Shown here piece by piece: positions 49,643 through 61,576 of a DNA stretch of 64,000 nucleotides (position 1 is its first letter; each line of letters starts with the position of its first letter). Origin of the DNA: Anarhynchus alexandrinus (taxonomy: Eukaryota; Chordata; Aves; Charadriiformes; Charadriidae); the NCBI GenBank assembly GCA_008711295.1, contig VUYV01000046.1:4555239-4619238 (forward strand), written 5' to 3'. Both the position numbers and the translations under genes were made by a program. The notes beneath the pieces were generated by a model, which was not told the origin of the DNA, did not search any database, and saw only the letters and a list, made by a program, of their open reading frames with translations.

Positions 49643-50802
49643 TTAGGAGGTAAGTTTGTTAGGGGTTGTCTCCTACCTCATGTAACTCCTCTTGTTCCGA
49701 TAAGGCTCTGGCCCACCCTTGCACTCATTGACAGCGGTCACAGAGAAACTGCCGTCACCCTTCTGGTCACCTTTCCCACTCTTACCCCAACCTCCTCTTT
49801 CCACTGGTGCTGAGCGTCACGTGCTCTGACTTGTAAGTAGCAAACTCAAGTCACTTTGTGGAAAATGTCCTATAAAGCTTTGAAAAGCTCCTGTAAGTCA
49901 GAACTACACAACACCCACCGCTGTGAAATAGCCGTGGAGTGTGAAAAATGGGGGGCCTTGGGGGACAGGGAGCTCTTGTTGAAAGAAACTCCCAGTAGCA
50001 TCAGTAGAAGCTTCCTCTGAAGCGTGAGTTAAGATTAGGGATGTCATCAATTGTAAAGACTGTAGTAATTGTTAAAATGCAATTCTGGAGGGAAAGGAGG
50101 GCGGAAAGCAATTTGTTCCTGGCTCTGCTGGGCTTTGAAGTGCTCTCGATTAAGTTGCTTCATCTGGACTGACGTGCGCGTCCTTCCTCTGGGAGAAGAT
50201 GACTTGTGCCCTGCGTACGAGACGACAAACCATTTGGGCAGACAAGAAATCTGTAAACCTCGTAAAATGACAGCTGTTTCTGGCGGCCGATCGCTGGGTG
50301 TCGCAGAGTGCAAAAGGGGCACAATGTAAATGGTTGGATCTTACATCTGGTGACAAACGTTTGAAGTGTAGCTTTCTTGCTCTGAGGACATCGTCTCAAT
50401 ACAGCCTTTGTTTTTTGTAGTAGCTTTTCCGTTTCTTTGGAAGTCCTTTCTCCCAACACTAGTGTTTGATGCAGGCTCAGCCCTCCGTAGCTTTCCGCCC
50501 CAAAGGGTTTGAGTGAAGGAGGAGGGACTGGCTGTGGTCGGAGCCACAGGGTCTAAACATGACCTTCCCCACCTTCTTGGTGCCTGACACAGGACTGCTG
50601 CTGGCACGGAGGTGACCACATGTACTCTGGGTATCCCTAAAACTCCCCTGAGCCAAATCAGTCCTTATCCATCCCTTTGGAGGATCATACTGCAGAGCAA
50701 AAACTGGCACAGTGAAGCTAAGGTATTAAATTGGATGCAATTTTAAAATGTCTCTGGACTAGATAATTGCTGCTGACATTTTCCCAGAATCAGTAGATTC
50801 TT

Positions 50803-50830
50803 CAATTTTTTTTTAATTTTTTTTTTTTTA
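50803..50830 (+). repeat. T-rich low-complexity run
   Basis: Two T runs separated by AA, ending in TTAGCTGCGG. No attached element was seen. Confidence 0.7.
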
Positions 50831-51423
50831 GCTGCGGTACACCAACACAAAACAAAGGTTGTTCTTTTTAAAGGACACTACATTCTTTCTGGAGTCTGGA
50901 TCTTCAATCAATGGCTTAATCTTACATATCTGAAATGCTGTGTGTGCTGACACATCACAGTGCTGTACCAGCTCGACAAAGAAATCTAATTCTATCAAAT
51001 CTGCCAGCTCAGTTAATATGACCCTGCCAGGGAAGCTTAAGGCGTCACCTCCATTTCTTTTTAGGTAGGAATCAGATTCCCTATCTCCAGCTCAAATTAA
51101 ATGCACGCTACATGTGGCCAGATTTGGATTTTGGGGGTTTTTTTAAGGTACTTACTGGTTTGAGTCCTACAGAAAGTCCTTCTTTGGGACTAATCTTGAA
51201 GCAGAGACCCATGTTACTTCATCCTGAGACTTCTACAAAGTCATATGTAAAGAATGGCACAGGGATACCTGTGACTTGAATCGGAGCTGGTCTTACAGTA
51301 TGTGTCTCTTTTATGACACCCTACAGTGCATTTGAAGCTGTCAGTTAGGGTGTGATAAGGGCATCCATGCCTGTATCTTAAATTCCTTTAGTCTGATGGG
51401 TTACGGGGATGCCTTTTACATGA

Positions 51424-51457
51424 CCTGCCCTTGGGCAGGTATACAGGCTGCAGCCTG
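51424..51457. repeat. Two adjacent palindromes
   Basis: CCTGCCCTTGGGCAGG (7-bp arms, 2-base centre) at 51424-51439 is followed 4 bp later by the perfect 14-bp palindrome CAGGCTGCAGCCTG at 51444-51457. Both contain CCTG/CAGG ends, so alternative pairings are possible. No function is assigned. Confidence 0.8.
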
Positions 51458-52413
51458 CATTAGGGCCAGACTTAAGCTGCTAACCCTGCTGCTCCATGCA
51501 TCTAATGCTTTCGTCTACTAGATCTTGATTTAAATCAGTTTGTGCAGATGGTCTGACTTAGGGTTTTTTTGTGACAAAACTGAGAAAAGTATTTATTTAC
51601 ATTGAATCGAAGCAAACCTTAATTAAACAAAGGCAGGTCAAGATAATTATGGGTTTGATCAAGTGAGGCATTCTTGCTTTTTGGTGTACTTAAGCTTAAT
51701 TCCAGGTCCATTTCAAACTTTCAGGTAGTCAAAATTACTCATTTTGAAAGAGCCAAGAAGAAAGTTTGCCTTCAGAAATGTCAGACTGATTCCGCTGAAT
51801 TTGACGCGACCCCCATCGAGACAGTTTATGTCGGCCGGTGGCAATACTGATATTATACCTGAGTTTAGGTTTTTGTTTCTTGTCTCTTTGAAACTATTTT
51901 TGTACTGAAGTTACTATTCTTCAGAAGGTTCACCCAGTTTTTCTCTTCAGGGGCAATTCTGTGCATTTCAAGTAAAGAAAGCGTCTCTCCTGTTTCTCTC
52001 TCTGATGCCTATTAGAAGAATTAGAAATCTTTCTTCTTGATCCCTCTCTTCTCTTTCCCCCTCCCACACCCTCTGCTTTTCCCCTTCAGATAAAATTTGC
52101 TCTTGTTGAGAAGCGATGAGTGTATGATCAGGTCTCCTGTGGCTTCACTCTGCGTCTTACAAACAGACCTGCTGCTCTTTCCGAACAGTTGCCTTAGTTC
52201 TAGCCTGAAAATTCACCCTGAAAAGTAAAAATGAACTTTTGCTTGCCCTGCGTCCTGTTAACAAAAGTTCAGCCTCAAACTTCAAATGTTAACGCTGAGG
52301 GCTACCTAAAATCTCTGGGTGATCATGTGGTAGCACCGGTGGAAACACAAAGCAGGTGGATACTAAGTATGCAGGCAGAACATGGAGGCACGTACAGCTG
52401 AGAATGCCGTAAC

Positions 52414-52706
52414 AGAATCACAGAATGGTCAGGGTTGGAAGGGACCTCTGGAGATCATCTAGTTCAACCCCCCTGCCCGAGCAGGGTCACCTACGGCAGT
52501 TGCACAAGACGCCGTCCAGGCGGGTTTTGAATGTCTCCAGAGTGGGAGACTCCACCACCTCTCTGGGCAGCCTGTGCCAGTGCTCTGCCACCCTCACAGG
52601 AAAGAAGTTCCTCCTCATGTTTAGATGGAACTTCCTATGTTCAAGTTTGTGCTCGTTATCTCTTGTCCTATCACTGGGCGCCACCGAAAAAAGACTGTTC
52701 CCATCC
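52414..52706 (-). mobile_element. CR1 LINE, 5'-truncated copy (antisense)
   Basis: About 290 bp. The plus strand begins GAATCACAGAATGGTCAGGG, then GGAAGGGACCTCTGGAGATC and CAACCCCCCTGCCCGAGCAG, the complement of a CR1 3' tail. The minus-strand frame at 52487-52684 encodes [36 protein letters not shown] and [13 protein letters not shown], with no stop or frameshift in this part. Wording resembles the copy at 6817. Homology ends near 52706 at CCCCTTTGCAATG. Confidence 0.95.
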
Positions 52707-54355
52707 CCTTTGCAATGAAGTTATGCAAGTTATGCTGAAGTTCTTTCTCATGCTCTGGAGATTATGCAGTAATGGTAAGATGGAAATGCAAAAAAAAATT
52801 GCATTAGCTTTTCTAAAAAGTTAGTAGATGCTTGCAAAAACTTCTCTTGCTTAGGAAGGCAATATTCAAATGTAAACTGGCTTCTATAAAATATCATATG
52901 GAAATCAAAGTCCTCTTTTATGGTGCTAAGAGGAGGAAAACAGTTTGGAAGGGTAGTGTGGGCATGCTTTATAAATTTGGCAAAAGGCAGTTCCTTTCTT
53001 TTGGGCTGCCAGAAATGCCTGTGGTGTGGCTTACCCGTGTAACTGGGGGCTCCGGATGGACTCACCGGGAGTGCCTGGGCAGGGGGCACAGCTGTAGAGC
53101 CAGAGGATACAGCTTTGCTTCAAGAGCTCATCTCCAGGTGCAAAACTTACCTCCACTGACGTTATTCTGATGGCTGCAATGTGGTGATGTGAGGTGCCCA
53201 TAGAAATACGAAGTGTGTGTGAGATACTGAGAGCTTCTTCAGAGCTTCAGGAAGAGTTTTCCTAATTTCATCTTCATTTCTCTCCTTCCTGAGTAGATAC
53301 TGAAATGTCCTTCAGTCCTGCTGTTCTGGTACCCTTCTGTGGGTTTTGTCCCTCTTTTGCATGTATTCTTCCTGTCATCAGTCTTCCACAACTACTCCTT
53401 GCTAGAGGAGAACAGACTATCTCCATAGCTCCCACCACTCTGCTGTGCTTTGTTCTCTGCATGCCAAGGTCGGAGTGAACCAAGACATCAGGAGAGCCGG
53501 GGACACTTAAACTTTGCATCTGAGGGCAAACATATGGTGGTGAGAGGACACACTTGTGGCTGAGAACCTGGAGTCGGCTTGGAGAGCTGAGCCGCGTCCC
53601 ATCTCAGCTCTCTGCTCCCATCTTGCCAGCTGTAAATGGCAGTGTTTTGGTTTTCTGGAGGTTAAGTTCAGCCTGTAAAATGCATGGAGACTCCAGTAAA
53701 GGTACAAATGTTGCCCTTTTGGCCAACAGCTTGATTTTGAATCAGGAAAGTAAAAGGAAATCTTCAACCACATGGACAGAAGAGCTTTAGAGATGGGACG
53801 TTGGCTTTAGCGATTCATTGTCTGCCACTCCATGGAGTAGCGCAGTCATCAGAGATGTGCAAAGGCACTGCCAATGCAACAAAGACCACCTGTATTTCTG
53901 CTTTATCTACGACAATGAGGTCATCACCACAGTGCTGCAAGGATCGTGCAGTTTGGTGCTTTTTCCATGTGGCTGTTGGTGCGCTGCTTTTGCGTGCCTG
54001 GATCCTGAGACCTTGCAGGGGAACGTAAAGTGTCATTGACTCACCGTGGCTGTCGCAGCAGATTTTCTGTGAATATTGCAAAAATATGCAAAAATAGATA
54101 CGCAAAATTAAAACCCGCTTCAGACCAGAAAGGATAGAGGAAAAGCCTGTATGGTGGTAGCAGGATGTGTGAAATAGCCACGGCTACGCAGCTGTGATAA
54201 AACTGTGGGGACGCTGGAGCACAGCCGTCCCGTCAGCTCAGGCGGCCACTCCGTGAGCTTCCTAGGGCAGCGAGATGTATGGGCAGTCTGGGAGACAACC
54301 TAAGAAAGCAAACTCATTAAAAAGCATACTGATTGCAAACGAACTTTGCTCCAGA
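52707..54355. other. Unique non-coding stretch
   Basis: Nothing recognisable between the CR1 copy and the LTR. Overlapping frames at 53801-54105 on both strands are open but have no family resemblance, and I could not place trustworthy splice sites around them. Confidence 0.55.
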
Positions 54356-54360
54356 ACACC

Positions 54361-54842
54361 GGTCGTGGTTTAACCCTAACTGGCAATTAGGACCATGCGG
54401 CCGTTCACTCACTCCCCACTCTGCCCCCCAGTGGGGCAGGGGAGGAGAACTCGGGGAAAAAAACGGAAACCTTGTGGGTTGAGAAAAGGACAGTTTAATA
54501 GAACAGTAATGGGAGAGAAGATAATAATAGCAATAAAAGAATATACAAAATGACTGATGCAATACAATTGCTCACCACCCAGTGATCAATTCCTGCCCCC
54601 CGGCCAACCTCCATTTATGTACTGAGAATGATGTCTATGGTATGGAATATTTCTTTGGCCAGCTTGTCCTGTCTATGCTCCCTCTCAGCTTCTATGGGAA
54701 GCTGAAAAAGTCCTTGACTTAATATAAGGATTACTTAGCAACAATAAAACAATATGTGTTATCAACGTTGTTTTCACATGAAATCCAAAACACAGCAGCT
54801 ATTAGGAAGAAAAGGAACTCTATCCCAGCTGAAACCAGGACA
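54361..54842 (-). mobile_element. Solo LTR of an avian endogenous retrovirus, antisense
   Basis: About 482 bp. Read on the minus strand it starts TGTCCTGGTTTCAGCTGGGA and continues with a GTTTTGGATTTCATGTG segment and GTCAAGGACTTTTTCAGCTT. It passes CTATTAAACTGTCC and CTCAACCCACAAGG, and ends GGTTAAACCACGACC. This matches a widespread bird LTR family that I know from memory. The flanks ACACC (54356-54360) and CCACC (54843-54847) look like a decayed 5-bp target-site duplication, which supports a complete LTR inserted by integrase. No internal retroviral sequence adjoins it. The terminal CA expected at the 3' end has mutated to CC. The U5 wording is shared with the LTR at 30737. Confidence 0.88.
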
Positions 54843-54847
54843 CCACC

Positions 54848-56710
54848 AGATTAGGTTTGACAGAACTTGCTGAACTATATACATAGTTGTGTGCAATATT
54901 CCGGTGGTTTTTTGGCCTCTGAGAAACTGGAAGTGTTTCATTCACCTGTAGTGTATGTGCACTGTAAAATATTTGAGGACACTGGAGAACTGTGATGCAT
55001 ATTCCAGACTGAGGAAAAATGGGGTGATTACAAGTGGGAATTTCACTCAAGTTACAGCAAATAAATGTGACAGAAATAAAGACACTACTATGTTTTTAAC
55101 GGTCCTTCAAAACCATGGAAGTTTTCAGAAAAAAAATAGATTGATCAATATATATATTGGTCCTCCAAGTGATTTGACATAATGTTCACCGTTCAGACAG
55201 TTAAATCACACCAACCAGAGTCGGGTGTAAATGCTGAGTTAAGACACTGATTTGTGCCCTACCCGGGCTTCTCCTCAAGCACTGTAGCTCTGGTGTGCAA
55301 AATGGTCAGTGCTTCAAACAGAAATAAGCCTCGAGCTGCTACATAAGTGGTTGGGCGGCCAAAGAGCGAAGGAGCAGGAGATGGATGCTGGCTGCTGAAA
55401 AAATACAAGGTTGTTGAAAAATACAAGGTGATACAGTAATTGCAGAAGCGGCTAAAACATTTGCTAGTAGCAATGAAACAAAGGAGTTCAGAATAAGTTG
55501 CCTCTGTGCAAGGCGAGAGTCTCCTGCCGATGCTGAGTTGAGTGTAAGTATTAGCAGCGAATGTTGATATGTAATTGCAGTTCATTTTGGGATTTTTCTT
55601 AATAGGGCAAAAACTGGAGGTCTGGACAGAGGAGAATCGATAGGTTGGAATTGCCATCCCGCTCCTCCGGAGGGGGTTGTCTCTGTTTCACAGAGCACCA
55701 GGGGAAGAGGCTGCTCGATTCTTCCTCTGCTGCCGGCGTAGGAGAGGGGCTGGTTTGTCATGCTTTGTTTCTGCTGGCTTAGAAGGAGGACACACGCTTT
55801 TCCTTTACCTGTAAAAGCTCTGGATGAAGAATGCTATTTAAAGCTGAAATTTTACCAGATTAAGCCAGAAGTGCTCCATGTGTCACTGCCTCTATTGTTT
55901 CCTGGAGAAGAGCTTCCCCCATCCCAGTTTAGATAGTAACTCTTTGTCCCTGTGGCTTAAAATACCCAAGCCCTCTCTGTGGGGACTGTCATCACACTAA
56001 TTGACAAACAATCCTAAGAAGTTTGCCCCATTTAAAGTTATTATTTTGGAAAAAAGGACCGTTGTCCTGTGGAAATAAGCCTGACCCAAGAGTTAGATGT
56101 TAGTGCAGCAGAAACCAATTCTTAGATCCTCCTCAGGCGAGCTGTCAGGGACCCACACATCCAACTTTTCTTCTTTTGGTTGTGTGAATTCTTAAAGAAG
56201 CTTTGCTCAAAATGTCATTTCCCTGATTTATCTTACCACACGCAAACTTAGAGGTTCTCTGTATTTTATGAAAAAAAAAAAAACCCAGCACAGCTTCATT
56301 TTGGAAAATGGCATTTCATCAAGGTGTAACTCTCCCCTGAGGTTGTTCTCACAGCCACTAACCACACTTTTGGCATGGCTCTGAATTTGGAAAAATAATA
56401 CTATGAGTCTGGCTGCTCTCTGCCAGTAAAAACATTATGCCCTTACTGTCTTGCTTGGAAATTTACTGGCTGTGATACGCGGATGCAGAATATACCTGTG
56501 TGTGTCCTCAGTGAGGAGCTTCTCATGGAACAGCCTGAAGGTGGAACAAGAGACCCTGAGGCAACCTGCTGGGCTTCCTATGGGAGTTTCAGGCTTGCTT
56601 GGCAGAGTCGCACGCACCGAGGGTGGGATTACCAGGGTGGCGTGTAGCCCTTCCCACTCTCGGAAGAAACCACCTGGCTTTGCAAGACAGCTCTTCTGCA
56701 AGGTGGAACT
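54848..56710. other. Unique non-coding stretch
   Basis: No repeat or gene recognised apart from an A13 run at 56271-56283. The 132-codon minus frame at 55259-55657 is Ser/Tyr/Phe-rich and has no recognisable domain. Confidence 0.6.
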
Positions 56711-57000
56711 TCATAGAATCATGGAATCATACAATGGTTTAAGTTGGAAGACACCTTAAAGACCCTCTAGTTCCAACCCCCCTGCCATGGGCAGGGACAC
56801 CTCCCACTAGACCAGGTTGCTCAAAGCCCCATCCAACCTGGCCTTGAACACCTCAAGGGATGGGGCAGCCGCAGCTTCTCTGGGCAACCTGTTCCAGCGC
56901 CTCACCACCTTCAGAGTAAAGAATTTATTTCTAATACCTATTCTAAATCTCCCCTCTTTCAGTTTGAAGCCGTTTAAACTGGTGCCGCCTGCTCCTGTGC
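56711..57000 (-). mobile_element. CR1 LINE, 5'-truncated copy (antisense)
   Basis: About 290 bp. The plus strand opens TCATAGAATCATGGAATCAT, then GTTGGAAGACACCTTAAAG, CCCCCCTGCCATGGGCAGGG and ACTAGACCAGGTTGCTCAAA. On the minus strand the frame encodes GFKLKEGRFRIGIRNKFFTL, VRRWNRLPREAAAAPSLEVF and KARLDGALSNLV, intact through the ORF2 C-terminus. It belongs with the copies at 3120 and 22158 by its SNLV ending and tail. Homology becomes doubtful between about 56990 and 57013. Confidence 0.93.
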
Positions 57001-58210
57001 TGCTGCCATCCTCCTCACTTAAACTGTCAAATGTGGCATTCTGCCATCGGTGCCTGAGGGTCATGTCGAGGGTAGAACCAGGCGAGACTCGCTCGTTTTG
57101 AAAAGCATCTCCTTCTTAGTCCCTCACCTCTACAAATGGAACAGTTCTGAATTTGTCGAAGCTCTGATACGCTTTTTACTTTTGTATCTAATCAGGTTTC
57201 ATTTGACAAGTGTAGCTCTTAGAGACGGAAATTCTGTTATTAGGGCACTGACACTTTGCTGAATATTAAAAACCCTCTTGCTTTTCTAGCTGTCAGAATC
57301 AATCTTTCAGATCTCCTGTTCCAGCTGCCACGCTCTCTTCTGAGCTGATTGCTGCTCCCGAGCAGGTATGTGGCAGCATCGCTTCGGCTGCCACCAACAA
57401 TATTGACTTCCAAGGAAATTAAGGTGTTTCCACATCTCGGACCAAGTGCCGCGTTTTGTTTTTAATCCTCTCTTCCATCAGTTACAAATGCTGCATGATG
57501 GTTTCACCTTTCTCCAAGAGAGAATAGGGTCGTGCACAGTAACCTTGAGTATAGACTTGTCGTATCTAATGAGCTCATTAGGGCTTGATCTGCTCATTAC
57601 CTGGAGACTGTTGAAGGCAAGACCAAAATAACTCATGGAGACAGAGTGGGTAGCATGCTTCCCTCTGAGTCAGCACAGGGATGCTGCTCAGCACGTGTGT
57701 TGGAATCGATTGCTGAAGCTGTCATCTGCTTAATGAGACTTACAAAGCTTGTGAGTTCTCATAATCTTTAAAAACATGGCACTTGTATGAACAGGCTTAT
57801 TGATAGTGGTTTCCTTACCCAAAGCCAGCAGGACTCTTCAATCTGTGAGGCGCAGTACTTAGAGCCATCAGTCATCACTGTCCAAGAGTCCACTTGAAGG
57901 TAAATAAGGATAAAATTTTCTTTGTTACAAAGTTACCCTCCCTTTCCTAAAGGAAATTCTTTCATAGGTGTGACAGCCCTTCACAATCCACTTACAGCGT
58001 CTATTGAATTTCAACTTCCTGTCCAAAGTTGTTGGGACATGAGATTGTTACAAAACTTTTTTGCTTCCTCTAAGGCCACTGGGTAAGGGGTCCTTGTCAA
58101 AAGTACATGGTAAAAGATTTCAGACCTGATGAGTGATCTTTGAGGCGTGTAGAGGGAGCCTGCAGAGTGACTTGGGTGTTGGGAGAGCTAAAATTGTTCT
58201 TTTTTTTCAG
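57001..58210. other. Unique non-coding stretch
   Basis: 1.2 kb between two CR1 copies with no recognisable gene or repeat. It ends in a T-rich tract plus CAG (58196-58210) that directly abuts the next CR1. Confidence 0.55.
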
Positions 58211-58633
58211 GAGGTGTGGAACAAAGCAGAACAACTGAGGGAGCTGGGGTTGTTTAGCCTGGAGAAGAGGAGGCTGAGGGGAGACCTTATCACTCTCTAC
58301 AACTACCTGAAAGGAGGTTGTAGAGAGGTGGGGGATGACCTCTTCTCCCTGGTGACAAGTGATAGGACGAGAGGAAATGGGTTCAAGTTACGTCAGACGA
58401 GGTTTAGATTGGATATTAGGAAAATTTTTTTTCACTGAAAAGGTTATTAAACATTGGAATAGGCTGCCCAGGGAGGTGGTGGATTCACCATCCCTGGAGG
58501 TATTTTAAAAAAGGGTAGATGTGGTACTTGGGGACATGGTTTAGAAGTGGTTTTGTCAGGGTAGGTTAGTTAATGGTTGGACTTGATGATCTTAAAGGTC
58601 CCTTCCAACCTCAGCAATTCTATGATTCTATGA
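58211..58633 (+). mobile_element. CR1 LINE, 5'-truncated copy
   Basis: About 423 bp, closely similar to the copy at 33178. The frame starting in unique sequence at 58133 runs into it and reads [37 protein letters not shown] and [21 protein letters not shown] frameshift in the AAAATTTTTTTT run at about 58422-58433 then breaks it. The remaining [23 protein letters not shown] part and the tail (GGTTGGACTTGATGATC, CCCTTCCAACCT, two TATGATTC units) follow. It retains CpGs at sites where the 33178 copy has TpG. Homology with CR1 in the first 17 bp (58211-58227) is weak. Confidence 0.94.
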
Positions 58634-61576
58634 AAGCCACACAGCTAGTATCTAGAATTAAAGGTGTCCTTCAGTCTGCTCAATAGGCTATTTTGGGAGA
58701 CATAAAAGGTGTAAACATCATGGCAGAGAGACTGAACTACTCCACATCAAATGAGAATAGTATTTATGGAGACTCGTGCTATCCTTTGCAGCGGGTAACT
58801 TCATAGTTCCCCATCACTTGTGAGATTTTTATCTTGATCTAAAGAGGATGCAGACTTATATCTTAGCCTCTTTCACCAGGATTCTCTAGGTGCACACTCA
58901 AACTGGTATGTTACCAGGGATGTACCACAAGCACAATGAACGGCAAAAGCTGTATCCTTTTGGTATAATTGCACAGTGATGCACAGTTTCATAAAGGTGG
59001 TGACTTGGTTTTTGATCTTACCTAAAAATAAGCAAGGCACTCACTGGCATGTTTGTCTTTTTATTGCCTGACCCTTCAAAGGAGACGGTGACAGGGGAAG
59101 AACACAATGACTTTCAGATGACATTGCATTCCTTTGTAACAGCGCTGGAGTTCTTGTTGAGATGCTTCTTAAGGATGTTACATGCATCTGGCAAAAGCTC
59201 TGCTTATGTTTTCCTTTGATATATACCCAGAACCAGGGACAGATGCTGTAAATCAAAGTAATTAAATGTGGTGGTTTCTTGTAAAAGATGGTTACTGTAG
59301 TTCATTTCATGGTTCAGGGGTCAGGAGGGATCTTTAAACACAACTTTGCTCTGCCTGTGTAATTTGAAGGGGTTTTTTTTGTTAGGGTTTTTTTTTTTTT
59401 GTTTTAGGTTATGGCTTTTTTTTTTTTAATTGCAAAGTTTATTTAATAACTTTGTAGGCAAAAGTATTTTGCAATGACAAACATCTGTTGGGTGTTATCA
59501 GCAGCACTTCCTTTGCTCCTCAGCTCAGAGTGCTTTAGGCAGAATGGGAGAGGGACACGCTGAAGGAGAATTGCTTTGTACTTAGCAGAATTAGAATAAG
59601 CCCAGCAAGCACATGGTTTGCGCTTAATTCCAAGAGCCTGAATCTGATCTTGCTCCTACTAATCTCTGAAGGGATTATTCCTGATATACACCGTGCTGAA
59701 TGAAATCAGAATCTGGCCCTGAAAGCCTGTTTGTACTTCAGACATTGTCTCAAGGCAGCTGACCTGCAAATATGAAAAAGCAGCTTGGCTTCCAGCAGGT
59801 TAATTGTTTAAATTTGTCAAGCTAAGTGGACTATAGCTTGTTTAGCAGGGTTTATTTTAAACTAAAGACTCTTTATCCAGGAAACTGTATTGCAAAAACT
59901 CAGGCTAGAATCCATTTACCTCTATTGGACTAATGAGAGCTGGTAGGTAATCAGAGGACCCTCTTTGGTACAACACAGTGCTTTTTATTTGCGTAGTACC
60001 TTTCGTCCGAGGATATTAAATAACTACTGCATTGCAATTCTGGAAGCTGTTCAGCCAGACAAGTCTCTTTAATGACCTGCAGTGACTCGAGTTGCTAGCA
60101 GTGAAGTAAAAATAAGCTAGTACACTAGGTCTCTGGTCATGAGTGGCATCCGTAAGAAAAGGTCTGCAACCTAGAACAGGGTGAAGCTGTTAGCTGAAAA
60201 TACTGGGGTTTCTGGAATAAAGGCTACGGCTTACCTATCTGCTGTGAAGAAATTGGATCTTTATTAGCACAAGTTCAGCTAGTGTTCCCTGAGACAGGCG
60301 CCAAAGGCAAAAGTACAGTTTTGGGGTGGGAAAGCACAGGTTGCTTTTAGATTGTCATGGCCAGCTCCTTTACAGCCTCAAATTGATATATTTTTTGTTT
60401 ACGTTTTGATTGTCTACATGCTCATTTTTAAGGCTGTGTTTACATCATACCTGTCTGTATCCTGGTAAAAGGAAAGTGGAATACACCTTTTCATAGGGCT
60501 GCTCTAAAGGAAACTAGTATGTTATTATATATCTGTCTATATTCTCAAATGAATAAGTCACGTTTGTCACTGCTGCAAAGCACAATTTTGCTGTAGCAAC
60601 ACACTGGCACTGTGTTTGAACTACCTAAATGCAGATATGTAATGTCAGGGAGCAAGATGGGTGGCCTCACGCGATGGCTGGCCTTATTCCCTTTGAAATT
60701 TTATTCTTGAATTCTGTTCTCAGCTTTGATTTCCCCATAACTGTCTCTTTGCCATGACTATTTGAGATGTTCCAAGCATTAAACTACAGGAGTGTTATAT
60801 AGCAATTAGGGTCGTTAATATTTATAAACACTAAAAGCATGGGGGACATGAGTGACTGAATCAAATGTCTTAATTACTGTCTTTGGGAAGCGATGGGAAA
60901 TGGCTGTCTCAGCAGAGGAGCAGGGTATATTCGCAAAGGGAAATGATAAGGGACAGACAAGGTTGTTTAGATGACCGTGGCGGGTCCTGTGTTTATGGAC
61001 TGTAGGATACCTAAAGCCCATAATTCAGCAGCGTAGTGAAAAAACAGTGAATTCTGGGACACTTGTCCAAAAGTCGCAGTGTGGGAAGATTTGACTCACA
61101 CTGGTTCAGTTATCCCATACAAACATCTGCTCCTGCTGTGGAGCTGAGCCACCTTTTCCTGGCTGAAAGCGTGTCTACGACGTTAAATATATTGAACCAA
61201 ATTTGACATCCACAGCCGTTTGACTGGATAATACCCCTCATTTTCTTTACAATGAGTAAGGAAGTCTGCTACTTCATCAAAGGTGTAATTTAGCTTCATT
61301 GCTAGTTGCTCCAAGTTGTTAGCCATGACTAATGTAAGCCCTGCCTGTCTATCAGCAGAGACTGGAGGAGCTAACGACTGTGTTCCTGGAGAAGAGACTT
61401 CATTGATTCAAACTGAAATAGCTAGTGAGCGATGGTCTGAGGAGTTTGAATTAAGAATAAAAATCTGGTTGGCTTCATAGAAGGAACCCAGAAAACTATG
61501 CAGTAAACTCTCAGTATTTTTCTGTTTTCCACAAAAAAGCCATCATCATCATAATCTCTGCAGGTCTATGCCTCTC
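58634..61576. other. Unique non-coding stretch
   Basis: 2.9 kb with a T/G-only tract at 59370-59428 and nothing else recognisable. No frame exceeds about 71 codons. Confidence 0.6.
59370..59428 (+). repeat. T/G-only low-complexity tract
   Basis: GGGGTTTTTTTTGTTAGGG followed by further long T runs separated by GTTTTAGGTT and ATGGC. It is the opposite-strand counterpart of the A/C-only tracts at 780 and 12001. The single GTTAGGG is not a telomeric array. Confidence 0.75.

Larger units (their letters stand above)
46101..52413. other. Unique non-coding stretch downstream of the CpG island
   Basis: 6.3 kb with no interspersed repeat that I can recognise. It holds a T14 run at 46124-46137, the 54-bp tandem duplication at 49535-49642, a T-rich run at 50803-50830, paired palindromes at 51424-51457 and a pyrimidine-rich section near 52040-52090. 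No frame longer than 108 codons and no recognisable domain is present outside the frames that enter the gap. Confidence 0.6.

Noticed and set aside
52425..52824. Plus-strand 97-codon frames (52425-52718 and 52531-52824) over the CR1 at 52414
   Set aside because: Antisense shadow of the CR1 ORF2 C-terminus, not a gene.
53801..54105. Open frames on both strands near 53.8-54.1 kb that might be an exon
   Set aside because: No recognisable protein, and no pair of acceptor and donor sites that I trust.
59370..59395. GTTAGGG as interstitial telomeric sequence
   Set aside because: A single unit inside a T/G-rich run is not a TTAGGG array.
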